This document shows positions 10,767 through 22,200 of a stretch of 31,965 bases of DNA, piece by piece. The stretch's first letter is position 1. Every line of letters starts with the position of its first letter. The stretch is from Isotricha intestinalis (Eukaryota > Ciliophora > Litostomatea > Vestibuliferida > Isotrichidae): the NCBI GenBank assembly GCA_023807065.1, contig JAJJLU010000556.1, forward strand, positions 1 through 31,965, written 5' to 3'. The notes beneath the pieces are model-generated. The model was not told the origin of the DNA. It worked only from the letters and a program-made list of their open reading frames with translations, and made no database searches. The position numbers were made by a program, and so were the translations under genes.

Positions 10767-12242
10767 TCACATATAATTTATTAATTCATTAATTTCATAA
10801 TCTTCTATAAAATGATTTCCTTTATATCTTTCAGAAATTTTCATTAATTTAAATAAATAAATATGATTATGAAAAATATGTTCTTCACTTATTATTTTTA
10901 TTCTAAAATTTTCATAAATATTAATTTTATTCCTTCTTTTTCCAATGCCAATATAATAAAATAAATATTTCCAAAAATGTAAATTCCATTTCATATCTTT
11001 ATCATAGTCAATAACAGAACTACTAGCATCAAATTGTTTAATATTCTTAATAGTCAAATTCAAAGTTTCTCTTTTAGGTAAATAATTATTATTTAAATGA
11101 GCATTACTTTTATTCATATAAGAAGTATCTTGTTTTAAAACTTCTAAATTTATAGTAGAATTAAGTAAATGTTCAGTATCTAATAAAATAATATATTTAT
11201 AATAAATTGAATTTAGTAATTGTGCAATTAAAGTTAATGCTTTTGTAATTCCTCCAACATTAGCTAAAATATCTTGTACTCTTTTATATGTCCTTTCATA
11301 TAATTGTAATCTATTTTGCATCCAAAAATAATAAGCACAATAAATTCCAGTTCCATTAGATTTATCTGTTATTTTTTCATTTTGTTCAAAAGCATAAGAA
11401 TGATCAACTACAATATTATCAAAAAAAAAACCATTATGTGTTTTCACAATAATTGGATTTAAATTTAAATGATTTGTAGCAAATTCGTTCCTAAATAATC
11501 CATTAGTTAATGTATAAAAATATTTTTTAAAAGGTTTTTTATAATTATTAACTTCAGTATATTGATCTATTAATTGAAGAGATAAACCAACATGAGTATT
11601 AATAAATTTATCAATTTCATCATCCGATTTACAAGATTGATTTCTTAAAGAAGAATTTCTACATCTTTCAATAATAATACCATAATAAGTTCTATTAGGA
11701 TGACTACAACCATGTATTAAAGAAGGCCAAATAAAACCTTTTTCATTTATATTATAATATTTATTTTCTTCAGAATTATAATATTTTTTAATACAAGCAG
11801 ATTGAGTAAAATGAGGATAAATAATTAATTCTTCTAATCCAATAACATCATTCATATCACAATTACCATATAACCAATGATTATATTTAGTTAAATTATT
11901 ATCTGCAGTATATGTTCCAATATATTGTTCTAATCCAACAATTGTTATTGCATTAAAGTCAACTATATCTATACTATTATCTTCTAAAGTAAATTGAAAG
12001 AAATGAAACATTGATGATGAATTTAATGGAAAAAAACCTGCATCTTCTATAAATCTATTTAAAAAGTAAACTCCTGGATTTTGCCTTTTAATTAAATCTA
12101 AAGAAAAATATACTGATATTATTAATATTATAATATAGGAAATTAAAGTTAGAATTCCAGAAAACACTGAACTATGTGTTTTTTTTCCTTTGAAAAATAA
12201 ACTTATTTTTGGAGTTATTAAATCTAATTTTGAAAACATCAT
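10767..12242 (-). CDS. Two-segment membrane protein of a ciliate-type family
   Basis: A 491-residue intronless gene ending in TGA. The short N-terminus (FSKLDLITPKISLFFKGK) leads into a membrane segment at about 27-46. A large middle region with five scattered cysteines (128, 150, 179, 194, 204) and several N-glycosylation sequons (e.g. NLT near 116, NRT near 183, NQS near 201) is probably lumenal or extracellular. A Y-x-R-V-Q-D-I-L-A-N-V-G-G motif (about 319-331) then leads into a second membrane segment (about 331-354), and a cytosolic tail follows. This N-terminal anchor, lumenal domain and IGG-type second anchor is the layout of a large uncharacterised ciliate membrane-protein family. It also recalls ERGIC/Erv41-46 cargo receptors, but I see no firm motif for that. 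Function unknown. Confidence 0.75.
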   Translation of the reverse strand: MMFSKLDLITPKISLFFKGKKTHSSVFSGILTLISYIIILIISVYFSLDLIKRQNPGVYFLNRFIEDAGFFPLNSSSMFHFFQFTLEDNSIDIVDFNAITIVGLEQYIGTYTADNNLTKYNHWLYGNCDMNDVIGLEELIIYPHFTQSACIKKYYNSEENKYYNINEKGFIWPSLIHGCSHPNRTYYGIIIERCRNSSLRNQSCKSDDEIDKFINTHVGLSLQLIDQYTEVNNYKKPFKKYFYTLTNGLFRNEFATNHLNLNPIIVKTHNGFFFDNIVVDHSYAFEQNEKITDKSNGTGIYCAYYFWMQNRLQLYERTYKRVQDILANVGGITKALTLIAQLLNSIYYKYIILLDTEHLLNSTINLEVLKQDTSYMNKSNAHLNNNYLPKRETLNLTIKNIKQFDASSSVIDYDKDMKWNLHFWKYLFYYIGIGKRRNKINIYENFRIKIISEEHIFHNHIYLFKLMKISERYKGNHFIEDYEINELINYM

Positions 12243-13004
12243 TTTATTTTTTCAATTTTATTTTTTTTATATTTTTTATTTTTTAATTTATTTTTTTATT
12301 ATTTTCTAATATCATATTTTTCTTAAAATTTCTCATGAATATATTTTTTTATTTTTTTATTTATATTTATAAAATATAATAAAAAACAACAGCTTCTTTA
12401 TCATTTTTTTTTTATTTTTAATTATTTCTGTATTTGTTAATTTTTCACTTAAATAAAAAACATCATTTATAATCATCAAAATTAAATTCTTCATTATAAT
12501 AATAACTATCACAATTTCACTAAATTCGAACTTGATTTCAAATTTTCTTATTTGCTTAATTTATTCATTAATTGATTTAAATTCTTTCTATTTAATAAGA
12601 AAATCTTTTAATTATTTCTAAGTTTTTGATAATAATAAAATGAGTACCAGATAAAACAATTAATATTATTAAATTAGTTAGTCTATTATTATCATAATTC
12701 AATAATATTATGAATATGATATGTAATTGTTTCGTAAAAAAGTATATTGAATAAAGCAATATTATTAATATATTTATTTATTTTAATGAAAATTAAATAT
12801 AATTGCCTTAAAATAAGAGAAAAAAAACATTAAAATATTTCTTAAAATTATTTTTCATTTTTCCAAAATCATTAATCATAGTTTTAGTTTATTCAAAATT
12901 TTGAAAAAATTCCCACCCAAAATAATATTTTATTTTTTAATTTAATTTAAAAATTAATTCTAATTAAATAAATGAAAATTAATAAAAAAAAATATAAATA
13001 TTAA
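12243..13004. other. Shared upstream region of divergent genes
   Basis: About 760 bp between two divergent gene starts (the membrane protein leftwards, the coiled-coil protein rightwards). It is almost purely A/T with pyrimidine-rich runs near the left gene. No ORF or repeat is supported. It must carry two promoters, possibly shared. Confidence 0.6.
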
Positions 13005-14207
13005 ATGAATTCAGTAATAAAACAAGTCACAAATCAAACAACAGATATAAAAAAATTAGAAAAAAGAATAAATGATTTAGAAGATTTATCAACAACATTA
13101 TCAAATCAATTAAATGAAGAAATAGTAAAAAGAAAAAATTTAGAAGATAATTCTATAACAAATCAAACTGGAAATCAAGCCCAATTTGAAACTTTAAAAC
13201 AAGCAATTTCTCAATTATCAAATTTATTGAATGATTCAATGGAAGATATTAAATTAAAAACAATAAATATTTTAGATGAAAGAAGTAATAAAATTCAAAA
13301 AATGATTGATAAAAAAATGCAATTATTTGATATTTATGATAAAAAAACTGCTGAAAATGAATTTAATCATAAAAATTTTGAAGATAATATTAATTTAAAA
13401 GTTTTTAATTTAAATAATTTATTTGAATCTACATTTAAAAATTTTAGACAAGAATTAAATACAAATGCTTCTAGAATTGATTTCTTTGAAAAAAAATTCA
13501 TTGAAAATGAAAAAAATATGAAAGATGATATTTTAAATTTAAATAAAGAATTATTGGAATTAAAAAATGAGATTAATTCATTAAAATCATTTAAAGAAAA
13601 TTCAAATAATAATTTTAGAAATATTCAAAGTGATATTCTTAATCAAGAAGAAATTATTACAAATTTTACAAATAAAGTATCTGTAATGATAAATGAATAT
13701 GAAGGAAAATTAAATCAGTTTGATATATATTTTAAAAAACAAAATGAAAGTTTAAACTCAATGAAAGAAGATTTAATTAATCATATTAAATCTTCAGATA
13801 ATATGATAAATAATAAATTAACTGAATTAAATGAATTAATTGAAAATTATAATAATAATCAAATTAATGAAATTAATAATTTTGAAAAACATATTTTAGA
13901 TGAAGAAGAAAAATTTAATGTTTTTATTCAAGATAAATTAAATCAAGAAAATGAAAATGTTAAAAAAATGTTATATTATTCAGGAGAAGAAATTAATAAT
14001 TTAAAAAATAAAAGTGAACAATTAGAAAAAAATCAAGATTTTATTAAAAATCAATTTTTTAATAATTTAAATGAAGCTGAAGAATTTTTAACTAAAAAAT
14101 ATGAAGGTTTATTTAGAATGCTTTCAAGTCAAAATTTAATTCCTAATAAAAATGACAATTCATTCAATTTTAATACTCAAAATATTAATAATTGTAGTAA
14201 TTGTTAA
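13005..14207 (+). CDS. Coiled-coil protein of unknown function
   Basis: A 400-residue intronless gene with TAA stop. Nearly the whole protein has heptad-like spacing of Leu/Ile/Phe with Glu/Lys/Asn between, so it should form a long coiled coil from about residue 10 to 365. There is no signal peptide or membrane segment. The least repetitive part is about residues 95-150 (QLFDIYDKK, NLFESTFKNFRQEL), which would be the best query for homologs. The tail (about 375-400) is Asn-rich and ends in CSNC. Cytoskeletal or basal-body coiled-coil proteins are the obvious comparison, but I do not recognise a specific family. The gene is divergent from the membrane-protein gene and convergent with the PDK1 gene 164 bp downstream. 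Confidence 0.75.
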   Translation: MNSVIKQVTNQTTDIKKLEKRINDLEDLSTTLSNQLNEEIVKRKNLEDNSITNQTGNQAQFETLKQAISQLSNLLNDSMEDIKLKTINILDERSNKIQKMIDKKMQLFDIYDKKTAENEFNHKNFEDNINLKVFNLNNLFESTFKNFRQELNTNASRIDFFEKKFIENEKNMKDDILNLNKELLELKNEINSLKSFKENSNNNFRNIQSDILNQEEIITNFTNKVSVMINEYEGKLNQFDIYFKKQNESLNSMKEDLINHIKSSDNMINNKLTELNELIENYNNNQINEINNFEKHILDEEEKFNVFIQDKLNQENENVKKMLYYSGEEINNLKNKSEQLEKNQDFIKNQFFNNLNEAEEFLTKKYEGLFRMLSSQNLIPNKNDNSFNFNTQNINNCSNC

Positions 14208-14371
14208 AAAAATAATATTTAAAATAATTTTTTTTTTAAATATTTTCAAATATAGAATTTTTTTTTTTTTTATAATTACATTTTTAAATAATAATATTTA
14301 AACTTTTTTTCAAAACAACTCTTACAATATTTTTACCTTTATTCTTATATATTAAAAACTCGATTTAAGTT

Positions 14372-16126
14372 TTAACAATCATTTTTATTTTTTTTTAATT
14401 TTCTTAAAATAATAGAATTGATTTTCCTTGCCCAAATATGAGCAATTTTATTAATTGTATGTTTAAAGACAAATTTCCTTTTTTCAGTATATAATTCAAA
14501 TTTATAATCATCAATGATTTTAACTTTACAAAATTCATTTATTAAAATACTTCCTTTTAAAGTTTTTTTATCAGAATCATAATATTCAATTAAACCTTTT
14601 CCATATAATTTAACATATCTTAAATTATAATGAAACCAAGGAGATTTTTTCTTTAACATATCTTCAAGTAAAACTTTATTTTCATCATTTTCATTGTTTT
14701 CACTTTCATTATTTATTATTATTTTTTCTTCTTCATTTTTTTTTTTATTTAATACATTTACCAAATATAATTTATTCATACTTTTAATTTTTTTCATTTT
14801 ATTATTATCATCTGAAATTTCACTATTGTAATCACTTATATTATTAAAATTAAAATTATTATTTTTGAGATTGTCACTTAAATTTAAATTTTTTTCTTCA
14901 ATTTTTTCTTTGAAAAATCCATTATTTCTTAAATAAATTTCTATTTTTTCAATTGGAGGATTGGTAATATCTAAATTATCAAAATTAATATCTTGAAAAA
15001 AAGGATGTTCCTTAATATCATTATAATTATTTTTTTCATTTCCAAAACCAATTCTATCCTTAGGATTTAAAACTAATAATTTTTGAATTAAATCTTTTGC
15101 ATCTTCAGGAAATTTTTCATTAAATTTATAATTTAGATTATTAATATTATTAAATATTTCTTTTTCATTTTTCCCTTTAAAAGGACTTTTCCCTTCAAAT
15201 AATAAATATATTATACAACCAAAAGCCCATAAATCCATGGCAGGACTAATTTCATTATATTTATGATTTAAAACTTCAGGACTAACATATTCAGCAGTTC
15301 CAACAAATTCATTTTTTAAAATTTTTATAATATAATTATCAATTTCTATTTCTTCTTCTTCATAATTTTTTTCTTTTAATTTATTTTCTATTAAATCATC
15401 ATCTAATTCTATAAATTTCATTTTCTTTTTATCAAAATATTTTCCTTTTATAAAAGCAGTTCCAAAATCAAAAATTTTTAAATGCATATCATCAGTAATT
15501 CCAATATTTTCTGGTTTTAAATCTCTATGATAAATTCCATTTTTATGCATATATGTTAATCCAGATAAAATTTCAGCTGAATAATATTTTATTAATTTAT
15601 AATCTAAATTTCCTATTAATTTTATTAATGAACTTAAATCTTTATTTTGACAAAATTCAAGAACAAAATATAAATGTCTTTTATCTTGAAAAGTTTTATT
15701 TAATTTTATTATATTTGGATGATTTAATTTTGTTAAAACATATTTTTCAATATGAACTTCATGTTCTTTATTTAATTTTTCAAGGAAATTTTTATTTATT
15801 ATTTTAATTGCATATAATTTACCATTAAACTTATTTCTTGCTAATAAAACTTTTGCATAAGATCCTCTACCTAAATTACTTAATAATTCAAAGTCATTAA
15901 TTGAATTTTTTTTATTTAATTCATTTGATAATGGAATTAAGTTTCCTGTACTTTTTATTCTCGAAAAATTCAATGAATTTAAACCAAATAAATCCATTGT
16001 TGTACTTGATTTATGCATTGGATTTAAATCTGAATCTTTTATTGAATTTTTTTTTTTCTTTATTGTTTCTGTTTTATCAAAATTTACTTTTTTATTTTGG
16101 GATAATGATAAAATATCCCTTTCCAT
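14372..16126 (-). CDS. PDK1: PDK1-type protein kinase with C-terminal PH domain
   Basis: A 584-residue AGC-type Ser/Thr kinase. The catalytic domain spans about 78-376: Gly loop LGRGSY (85-90), ATP lysine K108 in YAIK, catalytic HRDLKPEN (200-207, Asp202), DFGTA (220-224), and FVGTAEYVSPE (274-284), a hallmark of 3-phosphoinositide-dependent kinase 1. After an Asn-rich linker, residues about 495-575 form the PDK1-style PH domain (RYVKLYGKGLIEYY, then KFELYTEKRKFVF, then the W-A-R-K-I helix). PDK1 phosphorylates the activation loop of Akt, S6K and PKC relatives and binds membrane phosphoinositides through the PH domain. Two oddities: an acidic insertion of about 40 residues in the activation segment (about 228-272), and Glu273 where animal PDK1 has its autophosphorylated serine. 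The stop is TAA. Confidence 0.92.
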   Translation of the reverse strand: MERDILSLSQNKKVNFDKTETIKKKKNSIKDSDLNPMHKSSTTMDLFGLNSLNFSRIKSTGNLIPLSNELNKKNSINDFELLSNLGRGSYAKVLLARNKFNGKLYAIKIINKNFLEKLNKEHEVHIEKYVLTKLNHPNIIKLNKTFQDKRHLYFVLEFCQNKDLSSLIKLIGNLDYKLIKYYSAEILSGLTYMHKNGIYHRDLKPENIGITDDMHLKIFDFGTAFIKGKYFDKKKMKFIELDDDLIENKLKEKNYEEEEIEIDNYIIKILKNEFVGTAEYVSPEVLNHKYNEISPAMDLWAFGCIIYLLFEGKSPFKGKNEKEIFNNINNLNYKFNEKFPEDAKDLIQKLLVLNPKDRIGFGNEKNNYNDIKEHPFFQDINFDNLDITNPPIEKIEIYLRNNGFFKEKIEEKNLNLSDNLKNNNFNFNNISDYNSEISDDNNKMKKIKSMNKLYLVNVLNKKKNEEEKIIINNESENNENDENKVLLEDMLKKKSPWFHYNLRYVKLYGKGLIEYYDSDKKTLKGSILINEFCKVKIIDDYKFELYTEKRKFVFKHTINKIAHIWARKINSIILRKLKKNKNDC

Positions 16127-16359
16127 TTAAAATATTTATTTTTTTTTAAATATAAAACCATTTATCAAAATATTGAAGTTATTTTTTTAAATAATAAAAT
16201 TAAATATTAATAATAATACAAAAATTTATTTAGATTGTTTAGTTTTGATATTCATAGAAAAGAAAAAACATCAATAACCAATAATTTAACAAATAAATTT
16301 TAATAAATATAAAAAGATAAAAGATTTATTTTAATTATTAATAAAGAAAGATTAGGAAA

Positions 16360-16635
16360 ATGGAAGGAGAACAATTTCCTAAAAATATCCTTAATGCTCC
16401 TAAACCAAGGTAAAAAATAATTTGTATCATTTTAATTAGTTTTTTAACCCCAATTATAAATATTCCAAAATTTTCTCTTTGTAAAAATAAAATTCAAAAA
16501 AACAAATCTTCAATAAAAGAAAAAACAAATAAAATTATTCACCAAAAAATAGATACAATGGTTTTTATGAATTTGTCTTCTTCAATTGATACTGAAGCAG
16601 ATACAAGTACAAATTCTATTGATTCAAATATGTAA
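16360..16635 (+). CDS. Small spliced gene, hypothetical 81-residue protein
   Basis: Two exons join in frame. Exon 1 is 16360-16409, starting ATG GAA GGA GAA. The intron is 16410-16439 (30 nt, GTAAAA...ATTAG). Exon 2 is 16440-16635, ending in TAA. The product of 81 residues begins MEGEQFPKNILNAPKP, has a Lys/Asn-rich middle and a Ser/Thr-rich tail ending SIDSNM. The intron matches the GTAAR...TAG form seen in the Rab7 gene, and codon choice in both exons resembles the neighbours. The gene starts 233 bp from the divergent PDK1 start. I do not recognise the protein. Without transcript data the gene remains probable only. Confidence 0.55.
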
Positions 16636-18223
16636 ATTTCTTTTGAAAATTATTTAAATGAAATATAAAAATCTATAATTATTTTCAATTATGAATTAAT
16701 TTATATATATATTAACTTGTTAACATATTTTATTAAACTTTTGGTGTTAATCCTTATTTGTTTTGGGAATATGTAAAATAAATTTTTCCCTTGCTCAATA
16801 GTTTATAATAATGTTTTAAATAATTTTAGTCTATTAAAGCATAAAACTTTTAAAAAAATTTTTTTTTTATAATTTAATTGTATTTATTTTAGAGTATTTT
16901 TTTACAGGGTTAATAAAAAAATTTATAAAAAATAAATTTTAAAGTTTAAAACTATTTATTTTGTTCTGTTTTTCCCTTTGCTTTATTTTGAATTATTTTA
17001 ATCTTTTATATTCTAAAAAAATCATTTTTTTCAAAATTTTTTTAACTTTCATTTTCAAGAATTTTTTTCTACAGTATTAAACATTTTAAGAGCAAAATGT
17101 TATTTTATGATTAAATTTAATATAAAAATTGTAAATTATTTGTAATTATTTTCAAAAAAGATTTATCACTATACATATTGTAAATTTTATAATATTATCA
17201 TCTTAAGAAAAAATAAAATTAACTTGGTTGTTTAACTTTTTTTGCATTTTTTTTTATAATTTTTTACTTATTTTTTTTTTAGATTTTTATAAAACCAAAA
17301 ATTTTAATATTCATGATTAAAATCATTAATATTAAACTTTTACCATTGATTATTTTTTAATTTTTTTAATTAATAATTATTCTTTAATATTTTTTTTAAG
17401 AATTTTTTTATAATTCCTATATTTATTATAATAATAAAGAATTAAGAATAGGAATAATATGTTTTGTTAAAAAGTAAATTTTATTATATATTGTGAATTT
17501 AATTTAAATTAATTATTTAATTTTATCTTCATTTAAACTTTCTTCATTTATTTTCTCTTTGAAATTATTTTAGTTATTTTCTTTGTTTTTTTTGAACTAA
17601 AATTATTAATAACAGAATTATTTTCTTTTTTAGAAACACAAATGTTATATTTATACCACAAATATTTTTAGAATATTTAGAATATAAATAAATATTATTA
17701 CAATTATTAATTATATCTTTTTTTTTAATTTTTTCTTCTTTTTTTGAAAATAAAATTTTAAAGTTTTTTAATTATTTTATTTACTTTTATACTTATATTT
17801 TATCTGATTATTCATTTAATAATATATTTAATGGATAAGATAAAATTAATTATTTTGTTTTTTTCTTTTTGAATTCATATTATTTATAATTAATTAACTG
17901 AAAAGTCAAAGATTTTAAAGAAAATTCATGTAATAACTAGATTTCTATTATTCATTACAATATTATCAACAAAAAAATCCTTTTATTTTCATTTACCTTT
18001 AAAAATAACTTAAAATTATTTTCAATTAATAAATAAAAAATAAATATTTTTAATTATTATTTATTTCGACATATCCAAAAATCAAAAAGAAAAAAATAAA
18101 GAAACTTTCTACTCAAAAAATCCTTTAAAAAAAAATAAAAAAAAAAATAAATAAACAAATGAAAAAATCTCTCAAAAATATATAAAAAAATAAAAAAACA
18201 AAAAATTTTATATAAAAAAAATC
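16636..18223. other. 1.6-kb gene-poor AT-rich region
   Basis: Very AT-rich DNA with many poly-T and poly-A runs. No ORF on either strand looks convincingly coded. A minus-strand stretch near 17515-17815 has weak coding character but is broken by frame changes (see rejected items). The last 150 bp before the Rab7 start are A-rich on the plus strand, like the 5' flanks of other genes here. No repeat or RNA gene was seen. Confidence 0.6.
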
Positions 18224-19071
18224 ATGTCTTCCAGAAAGAAATATTTATTGAAAGTAATAATCCTCGGAGATGCAGGGTAAGAAAAATAATAAATAAAAAT
18301 CAAATTTAAATAAATAGTGTCGGAAAAACTTCATTACTTAATCAGTAAAAAAAATTTAATCTAAACAAAAAAAATAATTTTTAGATATGTAAAACAACAA
18401 TTTTCAATGCAATATAAATCAACAATTGGAGCAGATTTTTTAACAAAAGAAATAACAATAGATGGAAGTGTAGTTCAATTACAAGTAAAAAAAAATTAAA
18501 AAAAAACAAAATAAAAAAAATATATATATACATATATTTTTTTTATAAAAAATTTATTTAATAAAAAAATTATAGTTATGGGATACAGCAGGACAAGAAA
18601 AATTTCATGCAATGGGAGCTTCATTTTATCGTAATTCAGAATGTTGTGTTTTAGTATGTGATTTAACTGATCAAAAATCTTTTGAAACAATTGATACTTG
18701 GAGACAAGAATTTTTAAATCAATTAAATCCTAAAGATCCTGAAAACTTTCCTTTTGTTTTATTAGGAAATAAATGTGATAAAGAAAACGAAAGAAAAGTT
18801 CAAGATAGTAAAATTAAACAATATTGTGAAACTAAATCTCATATGCCTTATTTTGAAACTTCTGCTAAAGAAAAAACTAATGTGGATAAAGCTTTTGAAG
18901 AAATTGCAAGATTGGCTTTTAAAAGAAATTCAAAAGAAGATGAAATGTAAGTTTATTTTTTTTATATTTTTCTTTTTTTTTAACTTTTTTTTGTTTAGCT
19001 TTATTCCTACTAAACCTATTGTTCTTAATAATCAAACTGGAGGAGCTGTTGATAAAACTGGATGTTGTTAA
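18224..19071 (+). CDS. RAB7: Rab7 small GTPase, five exons
   Basis: Exons 18224-18276, 18318-18344, 18385-18484, 18576-18946 and 18999-19071 join in frame to 207 residues, the same length as human Rab7. GTP-binding motifs sit at the same positions: P-loop GDAGVGKTS (15-23), effector-loop STIGADF, WDTAGQ (62-67, catalytic Gln67), NKCD (125-128) and TSAK (155-158). The stretch FYRNSECCVLVCDLTDQKSF and the FPFVLLGNK block are typical of Rab7. The C-terminus TGCC is a double-geranylgeranylation signal. Rab7 marks late endosomes and vacuoles and drives their fusion through HOPS. The four introns are 41, 40, 91 and 52 nt, all GTAAR...TAG. The gene is convergent with the Vps8-like gene 164 bp away. 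Confidence 0.95.
18277..18317 (+). other. Rab7 intron 1 (41 nt)
   Basis: GTAAGA...AAATAG splits the P-loop Gly codon (GG|T). Removal restores GDAGVGKTS. Confidence 0.93.
18345..18384 (+). other. Rab7 intron 2 (40 nt)
   Basis: GTAAAA...TTTTAG. Removal joins CA|A into Gln and gives LLNQYVKQQF. Confidence 0.92.
18485..18575 (+). other. Rab7 intron 3 (91 nt)
   Basis: GTAAAA...TTATAG, phase 0, just before LWDTAGQ. It is the longest intron found in the window and carries a short TA-dinucleotide run. Confidence 0.92.
18947..18998 (+). other. Rab7 intron 4 (52 nt)
   Basis: GTAAGT...GTTTAG. Removal joins AT|C (Ile) and links KEDE to the FIPTKP tail that ends in the prenylated Cys-Cys. Confidence 0.92.
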
Positions 19072-19235
19072 ATTGTGATTTTTTTTATTTTTTTTAAAAG
19101 TTGGTGTTTCGAATAGATTTTTGCAATTAGAATTATTAAGTTAAATTTGAAATTTGATTTTTTTAAATTATTTTTTTTAATTTATTTAAGTGAATTTATT
19201 TTTTTTAGTTTTTTAAATATTAATATTATTTTCAT

Positions 19236-22200
19236 TTATTTAATCTTTTTTTTATAAAAGTCATAGTGGTCTGTAAGATTTATTAAATTCATTAAGTCAA
19301 TTTGGTGTTTTTTTACTTTTCTTAAATTATTAATTTTCTTATTTAAAATATACTGTTTTTGATATTCAATGAATTCATTGTTTTCCTTTTTATTATTTTC
19401 TTCTTCATAATCAATATTCATATTATCAGAATCTTGTTTAAGTAAAACTTCTTTATAATTTAAAGGAATTTCAATTTCATCTTCTTTACAAATTATACAA
19501 GTTTTTTCAACAATAAATTTATTTGAGTTTATATCATCAAATATTTTTACATTATAACAGCATTTTTTATGATATTTATGTCCACATTTAAATAGTATTA
19601 AAAAATTATCTTTTTGAATAAATTTATTACATAAATCACATTTATCTACAATAAAAGATATTCCTTTTATTTTTTCAGAATATAAATTTAAAAATTCATT
19701 ATAATTAGTAAATTTATAAATTACTTTAACTGATTTATATATAACATCATATTTTTCAAAAGAATTTATTATTTGAATAATCAATCTTATAAATTCTCTG
19801 GTTCCAAATTTATTAAATTTTTTTGAAATTAAATCTATTATTGGTAATAATTCAATATAATCTGTCATTGAAATTAAAACATTTTCAATATTATTCCCTA
19901 TTAATATTTGAGTTTCTTTAACTAAATTATGTTTTACTTCTTTATTATCTCTTTCATATTTTAATTGATTTAATTTATGTTTACAATCATATAATTCATT
20001 TAATAAATTTTCCCAATTTTTATCTATACTTTTTGCTCTTCCTAAACTTGGAATTGATTCACAAATTAAAATTCCTAATTTTACTAAAATTTTATTTCTT
20101 TGATTTAATTCTGAAATATATACATTATTAAATTTAGTTTCATTAAATTCTTTAAAAGTTTCTTTTCTTATTTGTTCCAATGTTTCAATTGTTAAATTCA
20201 TTGCTTCATCATAATTTCCCATAATAATATTAATATAAATCACTGCTTCTATTATATTTTTCTCTTTCATTTTTATAATGAAATTATTATCATATAGAAA
20301 ATTATATTGAGTTAATAGTTCTAAAATTTTGTCATATTGCCTAAAATCGTTTAACAAAAAGATTTTTTTTTGAACACATTTTTTTAAATTATCATAATTT
20401 ATTTTTTCTTTATTTTCATTTGATTCAAGATATTTATCAATATAAGATAATTGTAAAGAAGGATTATTATCTAATTTTTGAAAGATTTGTTCTTGTTCAT
20501 TACTAAAATATTTATCAACTAATTTTGAAAAATCAGTTACTGAAATATTAACTAATTCTTTTAATTTATTCATTATTTCATTTTTAAAATCATTATAACA
20601 ACTTTTATCACTTTCTCTATTAAATTTTTTTACATTATTTTCTAATTCATTTAAAATGATATCAATCCAATTAAATAATTCATTAGAATCAAGATCAATA
20701 CTATTTAATTTTAAATTTAAAGTTTCTTTATATTTTTTTGATATATTATATAAGAAAATTTGTATTTTTTGATAAGGACTTTCTTTTAAAATATTAATTA
20801 ATTTTTCACAATCTTCTTCATTAAGTAAATTTACTGTTGAACTTATTTTAATTATATTCATAATTCTATTTTCATCTTTTAAAATCTGATTTTCTAAATT
20901 ATCATCAATATGACAATTATATTTATCTTGTTTTTTATTATTAGGAAAATTTTTAGGATAATTTATTAAAAATATTGTAGCTTCAATTAATATATTTTTA
21001 TTCAACCAAAAAGTATTATTCATTGTTTTTGAAAAGTCACCAATTAGATCAAATAAATCTTTTTTCATAAAAAAATTATTTTCTTCTTCTTCAACTGATT
21101 CAATAACAAATTCTAAATACATTTTTGGTGTTAATTCACTTAATAATAATTCAGTGTCATTCATTAAATTTGAAAAAGATTTAAAATCATTATCAATAAC
21201 AGGTTCATTTATTATTGAAAATAATTTATTTTCTAAAAATAATCTTCTTATTGTTTGAAAATAAGAATATGGATCAAAATGTAAAAATTGTTTTATTGTG
21301 TCTTTTTCGAATAAAAGTAATGAAATATTTTTTATTAAATTATTATATGAAAATGAATCAATTGGTTCTAATTTTAAATAAATTTTATTATTAAAAATTG
21401 AATTAATTAACCATAAACACTTATGTCCATAATAACCTTTACAATTACAAATATCAGAAAAATTAATATTTATATTTTGATTTATGATAAAATCATTATA
21501 TAAAGAAAATTCTTCACTTTTAGAAAATAAATTAAATAAATAAGTAATTGGTTTAAAATATTCTTTATCATAATTGTTGATTTTGTCTTTTTGTTCATCT
21601 GTTATATTCATACATATATAAATATAAGGTTCAATTAAATTTTTATCTTTTATTATTTTACTAACTCCAAAATATTTTAAAATATTAATAGGAAAATTTA
21701 ACAAATTATTAGAAAGTTCTATTATTTTCTTTTGATCAGAATAATAATGAATATAATTCATAACAAAATTTTCTTTAACTTCTTCAAAAAAAGAATGTGT
21801 ATTAAATTTATTGTTTTCAGAAATAAATTTGGTTAAAACATCATAAATAATAGATTTATTTTCAGAAATTTTTAAAAAAGCTTCTATAAAACCATATAAT
21901 GATTTATAGGAATTAGCTCTTAATGAAAATTCAAAAATGTTTCTTAATAATAAATCCCAAAATTCATCTTCTTTTTTTAATTTAACTTGATTTAAACATT
22001 TAAATAATATTTCATAACAATATTGATCTTTAAAATCAGTAAAAAAACCATGTTCCCTATCAGATTCAGTTTGTAAAATATAAGAATTAAAACAAGTTAA
22101 AACACAACAAAACATATTTTCAAATTCTTCATTTAACAAAAAATTATTTATAATATTTTTCCAAGAATTAATTTGTACAATAGATACTTTATTTTCTCCA

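Noticed and set aside
10767..12242. ERGIC/Erv41-Erv46 cargo receptor
   Set aside because: Similar topology and a loosely similar N-terminus, but no conserved ERGIC motif or cysteine pattern could be confirmed.
15553..16149. Plus-strand open frames across the PDK1 gene (15553-15807, 15901-16149)
   Set aside because: They lie wholly opposite a kinase with clear catalytic motifs and have Leu/Ile/Asn-only composition.
17515..17815. Possible spliced minus-strand gene with ATG at 17815-17813
   Set aside because: A first reading seemed to join in frame, but rechecking base by base showed the coding-like blocks lie in different frames with stops between them. At most a relic.
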